In this document: piece by piece, positions 47,037 through 52,362 of the stretch
How positions within the stretch are numbered: the first letter of the stretch is position 1
Layout of the letters: each line of letters starts with the position of its first letter
Origin: a virus
Virus record (IMG/VR): IMGVR_UViG_3300028027_000073
Span: 1 to 52,362 of that record
Reading direction: 5' to 3' (one strand)
Length of the DNA stretch: 52,362 nt
Made by a program: the position numbers and the translations under genes
Notes under the pieces: generated by a model
Database searches by the model: none
What the model was told of the DNA's origin: nothing
What the model saw: the letters and a program-made list of their open reading frames with translations, nothing else

Positions 47037-48458
47037 TTACTGTGAGAGAAGACCAGGATACTGGTTATTTAATTCAAATTGTTGTTCTATAAGTTGTCTT
47101 GCTAAAGTATTTCTAGCATTATTATCTAAAAACATACCTAAACCTTGATTTTGTTTTTTGTATAGTTCTAATGCTGCTTTACCTTTAATTTTAGGAGAGT
47201 CTAATAATGATTGTGCAAAACCAAGAGCTGCACCAGGGATACCGCCTAAAGCTCCACCAGCACCAGTTTTTGCAGTAGCACCAAGACCCATTAAATCTCT
47301 ATTTTCAATACGACCTACAGCTTTTTGAAGATTAGGTTGCAGTTCTTTTAATGAACCATATTGTGCATTAATAGCTTTAAGTTCTGGCATAAATCCTTCT
47401 AGTGATGTTTTTGCTACATCTGCCATAGCTCTATAAGCATCTTCTTTTGCAATGGATGGTTTTGTAGGTGCTCTTCCAAAATCAATACGTTTATAAGCGT
47501 CTGATTTAAAATCTTGAAGTTGTTGTGGTGTTACAGAAGTAATTTTATTTTGTTTTAAGTATGTTTTAAACTGCTTTTCAATATCATTAATTTCTTTAAT
47601 ATCTTGTGCTGCTTCAATTTTAAAACCACCTGATTTTTTCTTAACATCTTTAAGACTTTCTAATACTTTTGTAGCTGGAATTTTAATGTTTTGGTCGGTA
47701 GCGTTAGTAATTAAATTATCCATTTTATCGCCAAGGTCAGTAAGTTTAGATTGAACTTTACCTAATCCTGAATAATCTAATGGTATTTGATTTTTAAGTG
47801 CAGTTTCAGTTATTGATGCTCTGTCTGCTGGAGATAAAGTAGTACCCCATTTAGCTGCACTTTCATACATCATAGGTGCTACAGTTTTAGGAATTACTTT
47901 TGATGCACCATACATAGTAGTATTAGCTGCTAGATTTAATGGGTCAATTGCTGTTCCTGCTTTAGCAACCTGTTCTAATCCAGCAGATACTTTTGTTCCT
48001 AATTTAGATAATGATGCAACTTTAGCAGCACCAGAAGCTCCACCTGTAACAAACATAGATATATCACTTAATATACTTGCTGGATTGTTTTGCAATTCTT
48101 TTAAAAAAGCATCTTTACTACCATATTTATTAGAGTAATAATCACCTAAAGCATCTGCATATTTTTCATGAGATTGCACACCATCTGTAGCTTTTTCTGC
48201 AATACCCAATGCTAAATTACCAATACCTTTTAGTGTTTGAATTGGTTGTGTAATTGCACCAATTACATTTTTACCTTCTTCAACAATGCTTCCAGGAAGA
48301 TTTTTTAATGCTTCTTTTCCTGAAAATTGAAACTTAGATGCTTCTTGTTGTTTAGCAGCTTGGTATGCTTGAGCAATAGTTTCAAACTCAGGTGTTCCTT
48401 GTTTGTCTTGATTTTTAATAATCCATTGTGCGTAATCTGAAGCTGAACTAGCCATCAT
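47037..48458 (-). CDS. internal virion (ejection) protein, 473 aa
   Basis: Occupies the slot of 9382-11001. It starts ASSASDYAQWIIKNQDKQGT and has LSDISMFVTGGASGAAKVAS, then helical regions (MDNLITNATDQNIKIPATKV) and a Gly/Ala stretch near the end. Similar layout to the unit A protein (helices, a DIS(T/M)...GA motif, late Gly-rich stretch) but low identity. AAGGA site upstream; ATG 48455 is an alternative. Confidence 0.55.
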   Translation of the reverse strand: MMASSASDYAQWIIKNQDKQGTPEFETIAQAYQAAKQQEASKFQFSGKEALKNLPGSIVEEGKNVIGAITQPIQTLKGIGNLALGIAEKATDGVQSHEKYADALGDYYSNKYGSKDAFLKELQNNPASILSDISMFVTGGASGAAKVASLSKLGTKVSAGLEQVAKAGTAIDPLNLAANTTMYGASKVIPKTVAPMMYESAAKWGTTLSPADRASITETALKNQIPLDYSGLGKVQSKLTDLGDKMDNLITNATDQNIKIPATKVLESLKDVKKKSGGFKIEAAQDIKEINDIEKQFKTYLKQNKITSVTPQQLQDFKSDAYKRIDFGRAPTKPSIAKEDAYRAMADVAKTSLEGFMPELKAINAQYGSLKELQPNLQKAVGRIENRDLMGLGATAKTGAGGALGGIPGAALGFAQSLLDSPKIKGKAALELYKKQNQGLGMFLDNNARNTLARQLIEQQFELNNQYPGLLSQ

Positions 48459-48474
48459 ATATCCTTATTGAGGT

Positions 48475-49566
48475 TTATTTTCTATTTAAAATTTGGTCTG
48501 CTTGATTAAATATTGCTTGATTTGGGTTATTAGCACCACCTCTATTTTGTGTATTAGCTGTAAGCTCATCAAATCTTTTCTTAACGTTATCGCTAACTGC
48601 TTGACCAAGTGAGTTATCATAATTAGCAAGACCTTCGTAACTAAATGTACCTGATTGAATATTTTTTCTAGCCCAATCAGAAAGTTTAGCATTACGAATT
48701 GCATTAGCTTCTGCAATTTGAACCATAACATCTCTACCTTCTTTAGAAGTTGCAAGACTTGGAAACGCAGCTTTATACGCACCAAACTCTAAGTCAGAAG
48801 TAGAACCACTACCAGGTGTTCTAATTTCTGTAGCACCTTTAGTAGCAATAGCATCAATAACTTGATTAACATTAGCAGTTGGAGTATTAATTCCTAAAAA
48901 GTTTTGTAAGTTAGCAGTTAATTTAATTGCACCACTACCTTGTTGATTTCCAATTAATGAGCTAATAGTTCTTGTGTTATTTGCAATACTTCTAGCAGAA
49001 TTAGTACTTCCAACCAACCCTTCTAATGTACCTTTATCAACATCAAGAAGAACCTTATTAGGGTTAGGCATTTGATTAGTAATATTAGTTTTAGGAGCTT
49101 TAAGATTAGCCATTTTTGTAGCCCAATCTTGAAATGAACCTGTAAATCCTTGAGTTTTAGCATACTCATATTCACGAACATCATTAGGAACTACTTTTAA
49201 ACGGTCTAATTCAGCGTCTCTAAGTTCTTTTTGAATTTTAAGTTTATTCATTTCATTTTCTGTAGCTTGTGTATATGGCGTTTGTGCAGCTTGCATACCA
49301 CCTAAATATGATTTACCAAGAATAGCACCTAAGCCAATATTTTGGTTTTTAGGTTGTGCTAAATATGTTGCACCTGCACCTAAAATGCCAGATAGTAAAG
49401 ATTGATTTCTAAGTTTATCTTGTTGAGCTTGATTTAATAAGCCAGGAACTGCAGGAGTTTCTCCTTGAGCAGGTGTCCCAGTTAAGTAATCAGGAAGTCT
49501 AGCTCCAAATATATTCATACCACTAAACAAATTTCCTAAACCACTATTTGTGTCAAATAATGCCAT
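48475..49566 (-). CDS. internal virion protein, 363 aa
   Basis: Slot equivalent of 11010-12536. LLNQAQQDKLRNQSLLSGIL followed by GAGATYLAQPKNQNIGLGAI resembles the unit A start; it lacks the Gln/Pro-rich linker. The middle has a repeated LxxxNTRTISSLIGNQ-type helical section. No enzyme motif. Confidence 0.55.
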   Translation of the reverse strand: MALFDTNSGLGNLFSGMNIFGARLPDYLTGTPAQGETPAVPGLLNQAQQDKLRNQSLLSGILGAGATYLAQPKNQNIGLGAILGKSYLGGMQAAQTPYTQATENEMNKLKIQKELRDAELDRLKVVPNDVREYEYAKTQGFTGSFQDWATKMANLKAPKTNITNQMPNPNKVLLDVDKGTLEGLVGSTNSARSIANNTRTISSLIGNQQGSGAIKLTANLQNFLGINTPTANVNQVIDAIATKGATEIRTPGSGSTSDLEFGAYKAAFPSLATSKEGRDVMVQIAEANAIRNAKLSDWARKNIQSGTFSYEGLANYDNSLGQAVSDNVKKRFDELTANTQNRGGANNPNQAIFNQADQILNRK

Positions 49567-49567
49567 T

Positions 49568-50275
49568 TTATCTTCCTCTAAATCCTGTTGTTTGCAATTG
49601 TTGTTGTAATCTTAAAAGTTCTTCTTCTGTTAAAGGTATAGTTGTATTTAAGTTTGGTAAACCTATTTCATTACCCCTTTGTTGTAATGGATTAGGTGCA
49701 ACATTTTGTAAAGTAGATGATGGGTTAGTATTAAAGTTAGGAGCCACAAGATTAGGATTACCTTGTCTAACTCCAGTTTGAGCAGATGTATCTATTGGAG
49801 TTCTTGGAGGATTAGCAGCTTCATAACCTTTCATGCCTAAACCTAACTTATCCATAGTAGACATATTATTAAAACCTTCTTTAATATTGCCACCTATATT
49901 TCCAAATGTATCAGTAATATTTGACCCTAATGTTTCTAATGCAGATGGTGGAGTAAAGTTAAGTCCTGTACCAATATTAGTGGCAGCATTACGTAATGCG
50001 TCAGCACCTGTTACAAAACTTGCACCTGAAGCTGCTGGAGCAGAAGATAATAGTGATGAAGCTATTTGACCGTTAGAGCCCACAAGACCTGATACTCCTG
50101 CTGTCCCTGCTCCAGTACCGCCTGCACCGCCTGCAAATCCACTACCAATGCTACCAGCACCGCCAAATAAACCACCAGTAGCACCGCCAAGTAATGCACC
50201 CATAAATGGATTTTTACCCATAGCAGCAGATGTTGCTGCACCAATACCAGCACCTATTAATAGAGGTGGTCCCAT
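49568..50275 (-). CDS. Gly/Ala-rich internal virion protein, 235 aa
   Basis: Counterpart of 12539-13276. An N-terminal Gly/Ala-rich hydrophobic stretch of about 65 residues is followed by a polar, Asn/Pro-rich part. Likely membrane-active ejection protein by position and composition. Confidence 0.55.
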   Translation of the reverse strand: MGPPLLIGAGIGAATSAAMGKNPFMGALLGGATGGLFGGAGSIGSGFAGGAGGTGAGTAGVSGLVGSNGQIASSLLSSAPAASGASFVTGADALRNAATNIGTGLNFTPPSALETLGSNITDTFGNIGGNIKEGFNNMSTMDKLGLGMKGYEAANPPRTPIDTSAQTGVRQGNPNLVAPNFNTNPSSTLQNVAPNPLQQRGNEIGLPNLNTTIPLTEEELLRLQQQLQTTGFRGR

Positions 50276-50276
50276 A

Positions 50277-51386
50277 TTATTTACCTACCTTACCTGCTAC
50301 ATAGCAAATTGGTTCAATGATTGCACGATAGATACGACCTAATGTATCTCTACGTTTACCACGCATTTCTTTCCATAAGTCAGCAGTTCTATGTCTTGCA
50401 ATATGTTCTGAAACTTTACGAACAAGTTTACGAACAAATGTTTGTTTATCACTAAATGCAAACGCAACAACTGGTAAGAATAATTTATGGTATCCTTTTT
50501 CAATTGTTTTAGCATTAGGCATATTAGCTGAATGTTGTAACCAGATAGCTTGTCTAAAGCTACCAAATCCGTATGCTTTGTTCATTGCTGTGCATACTAT
50601 CTTACCACCACCAGACTGAGTAGTAGTAGATACTGAGCCTGTAGGAGCACCATAAGCTGCACCAAGATAAGAAGATAGTTTTTGATATGGTTTGTTTTGT
50701 TCAAAGTTAAATCTATCAATATCAGCTTGTAATGCTGTTTTTTGATAATCTTCTTGAGTCTTACCTACATTCAGAAGTTGTTGAATGTCACCATAATCAG
50801 CAGCAGCTAATGCAGGAGCACCCATAGAAGCAGCATCTTGTCTGCCACGTTCAGTAGCGTAATTAGTATAAGCTAATTCACCATACTTATTAGCTAGTGT
50901 ATTAGATAATGTATTAGCAGCACGATTTTGAATATCAGCAGAAACACCAGAGCCATAACGACCAGCTCTAGATGCACCAGATTGTGCAGCCATAATAGCA
51001 TCATTATAATTTTGTGTAGCACCTTGTGCAGCACCTGCTAGAGCTTGGTTAAAGTATGGGTTGTTTTGTAAATAAGCACCACCAATAACATCTTGTTGCT
51101 GACGTTGAGCTGCAGGAAGTAAAGGATTTCCAGCTAATGCACGATTTTGAGCAGATTGTAATGCTGTTTGTGTTTGTGCAGAAGGACCTACATAAGTTTG
51201 ACCACCATAGTATTGTGGTGTATCTGTTTGATAAAGACTTTTAGCTTCATTAAGACCATATTCAACAAATGGTCTAACAGTAGGGTCTAATTGATTTTGA
51301 GTTTGAGATGAGCCACCTCCACCACCACCTTTGTAGAATGTAAAGTTGTCTACTAAATTAAATAGCCAGTTATTAAGATTAATCAT
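50277..51386 (-). CDS. virion internal/tail protein with conserved C-terminal domain, 369 aa
   Basis: Orthologue of 13276-14388. The Gly linker, QLDPTVRPFVEYGLNEAK, RAGRYGSGVSADIQNRAANT, NKPYQKLSSYLGAAYGAP and the C-terminal KIVCTAMN and HIARHRTADLWK segments are retained, others vary. The start agrees with the start chosen in unit A. Confidence 0.65.
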   Translation of the reverse strand: MINLNNWLFNLVDNFTFYKGGGGGGSSQTQNQLDPTVRPFVEYGLNEAKSLYQTDTPQYYGGQTYVGPSAQTQTALQSAQNRALAGNPLLPAAQRQQQDVIGGAYLQNNPYFNQALAGAAQGATQNYNDAIMAAQSGASRAGRYGSGVSADIQNRAANTLSNTLANKYGELAYTNYATERGRQDAASMGAPALAAADYGDIQQLLNVGKTQEDYQKTALQADIDRFNFEQNKPYQKLSSYLGAAYGAPTGSVSTTTQSGGGKIVCTAMNKAYGFGSFRQAIWLQHSANMPNAKTIEKGYHKLFLPVVAFAFSDKQTFVRKLVRKVSEHIARHRTADLWKEMRGKRRDTLGRIYRAIIEPICYVAGKVGK

Positions 51387-51793
51387 GTTATTCGTTTCTC
51401 CACTATAATGTATCTGTTTTCAAATCCGTAAGCACGCTTCCAAAGCCTAGCTACTGCTTCAAATGCTGCTCCCTGTATCTTTGTGCCACCATTGGCTTTA
51501 ACCCATAATTCAAATTCACTAAAACCTTGCTTATCTGTTTTGCCACCAATAGCTGTTATAAATGCTACTCTGTCGTTAGGATAGTTAATCCACTCTATGG
51601 TCATAGCACATTTAATTATTAAATCTTCTTCTGTACCTACACACAATACTTGTCTACCTTGTGCAAGCAATACTTTAAGTTGGTCAAGGTCATACTCACC
51701 ACCAGAATGAGCCATAGCTCTATCTAGCATGATTTCTACTTTGTCCCATGTTTGTTGGATGTGTGATGTAGGAACTACATAAAACTTTAGCAC
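51383..51793 (-). CDS. second GNAT-like protein, unit B only
   Basis: A 136-aa protein with VPTSHIQQTWDKVEIMLDRA at the start and AFEAVARLWKRAYGFENRYI at the end, the same layout as gp13-type GNAT-like phage proteins but hardly similar to its neighbour. It overlaps both flanking genes. Unit A has no equivalent, its internal-protein gene following the single GNAT-like gene directly. Confidence 0.6.
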   Translation of the reverse strand: MLKFYVVPTSHIQQTWDKVEIMLDRAMAHSGGEYDLDQLKVLLAQGRQVLCVGTEEDLIIKCAMTIEWINYPNDRVAFITAIGGKTDKQGFSEFELWVKANGGTKIQGAAFEAVARLWKRAYGFENRYIIVEKRIT

Positions 51794-52176
51794 TCAAACC
51801 TCCATGTATATGGTTTAAATCCTAGTTTAGGTGCAATTTTTTCAAAGCCTTTACGATAAGAACTAAATGTTATTTCTTTAGCGTTCATCTTATGTGCTAT
51901 TTCTACTATCTCTGTTAAACCTTCTGATAGTATGTCATGTGAGTTACTGTAAGCAGCCCATACATGAAGTGAGTTATTTATAAGTTGCGTTATAAGATAG
52001 CCTATAAAGTAACCGTCTTTAATACCTAAATATAGTTGAGCTTTTCCTACTTTAATATCACAATAGGCATCTTCTGGTATCCAATCACCACCTAGTTCGG
52101 ATATTTCACCTAAACTTGGTTTTATTTGGTTCCAGACTTGTTTTAATTCGTTTGGATTTATGTATTTTAATTGCAT
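51787..52176 (-). CDS. GNAT-like protein (T7 gp13-type position)
   Basis: The 129-aa orthologue of 14399-14797: WIPEDAYCDIKVGKAQLYLG, NNSLHVWAAYSN, EITFSSYRKGFEKIAPKLGF. ATG 52176 overlaps the fibre stop (TAATG). It may be structural or an acetyltransferase. Confidence 0.65.
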   Translation of the reverse strand: MQLKYINPNELKQVWNQIKPSLGEISELGGDWIPEDAYCDIKVGKAQLYLGIKDGYFIGYLITQLINNSLHVWAAYSNSHDILSEGLTEIVEIAHKMNAKEITFSSYRKGFEKIAPKLGFKPYTWRFEC

Positions 52177-52362
52177 TATGCTACTATAATATATCCGTAT
52201 GTTTTATCTGCTGTATTGTTTGCAAAATGTTTTAGTGTTGCACTACCTTTAGTTCTAGCACTTACATATACATTAGTAGATGCTGAAGTTGATACATAAC
52301 TCATTGTAGTAATAACGCTTGGTGTAGCTGGTCTTGTTGGACTTGTACCTGCTGCATAATGT
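52176..52362 (-). CDS. virion/tail surface protein, C-terminal part, cut by window end
   Basis: The visible 61 codons match the end of 14794-15588 with only a few base changes, ending KTYGYIIVA. The 5' part lies outside the window, so unit B continues to the right. Confidence 0.7.
   Translation of the reverse strand, partial: HYAAGTSPTRPATPSVITTMSYVSTSASTNVYVSARTKGSATLKHFANNTADKTYGYIIVA

Noticed and set aside
1-52362. Integrase, repressor, DNA or RNA polymerase, tRNA, CRISPR array, insertion sequence
   Set aside because: Looked for throughout both units; no gene or structure of these kinds could be supported.

Overview
The window is AT-rich, gene-dense phage DNA. The genes point to a short-tailed (podovirus-like) tailed phage: a P22-type portal, a gp4-like adaptor, a gp10-like tail hub, a row of internal (ejection) proteins and no tape-measure gene. 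There is no integrase, CI-like repressor, DNA or RNA polymerase, tRNA or CRISPR array, so it looks like a lytic phage that uses host polymerases. Two 23-residue genes encode clear PqqA-type peptides, the precursor of the cofactor PQQ. Together with the low GC this suggests, as an inference, a methylotrophic proteobacterial host such as a streamlined Methylophilaceae.

The window holds one complete phage unit (A, about 8-38,600) followed by the first 13.7 kb of a second, related but clearly diverged unit (B, about 38,600-52,362). The two units are collinear. Their lysis genes are nearly identical, their virion internal proteins are diverged, and several loci carry different genes in the same slot. 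The first seven bases look like the start of a leftward gene of yet another unit border. Whether this is a real hetero-tandem arrangement, a circular heterodimer or an assembly chimera cannot be settled from sequence alone.

Each unit begins with a divergent promoter region (PL/PR). Rightward early genes encode small membrane peptides, a Red-like recombination set (ERF annealing protein, YqaJ exonuclease, SSB or an SSB-tip protein), a cell-wall hydrolase, a DUF3310 protein and a nuclease-like protein. Unit A also carries a glycosyltransferase and an FkbM methyltransferase. The pqqA gene lies on the opposite strand inside this block in both units. In unit A the leftward early operon (38,577-34,940) encodes an O-like initiator, a DnaB-like helicase, NinB, a DUF1364-like HNH protein, nuclease-like proteins and a Q-like antiterminator. 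Just after Q comes a strong promoter followed within about 50-80 bp by an intrinsic terminator, which is the layout of lambda pR'-tR'. Everything downstream (34,817-5,159) is the late region: small basic proteins, terminase, portal, scaffold, capsid, adaptor, fibres, tail hub, internal proteins and lysis. A second intrinsic terminator follows the capsid gene and a weaker one precedes the scaffold gene.

Inferred life cycle: PL and PR fire on entry, ERF/YqaJ/SSB and O/helicase replicate and recombine the DNA with host polymerase, and Q then lets RNA polymerase pass the late terminators. The phage PqqA peptide would feed the host PqqB-F enzymes to keep methanol dehydrogenase supplied with PQQ during infection. 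That last point is a hypothesis built on the peptide's conserved sequence.
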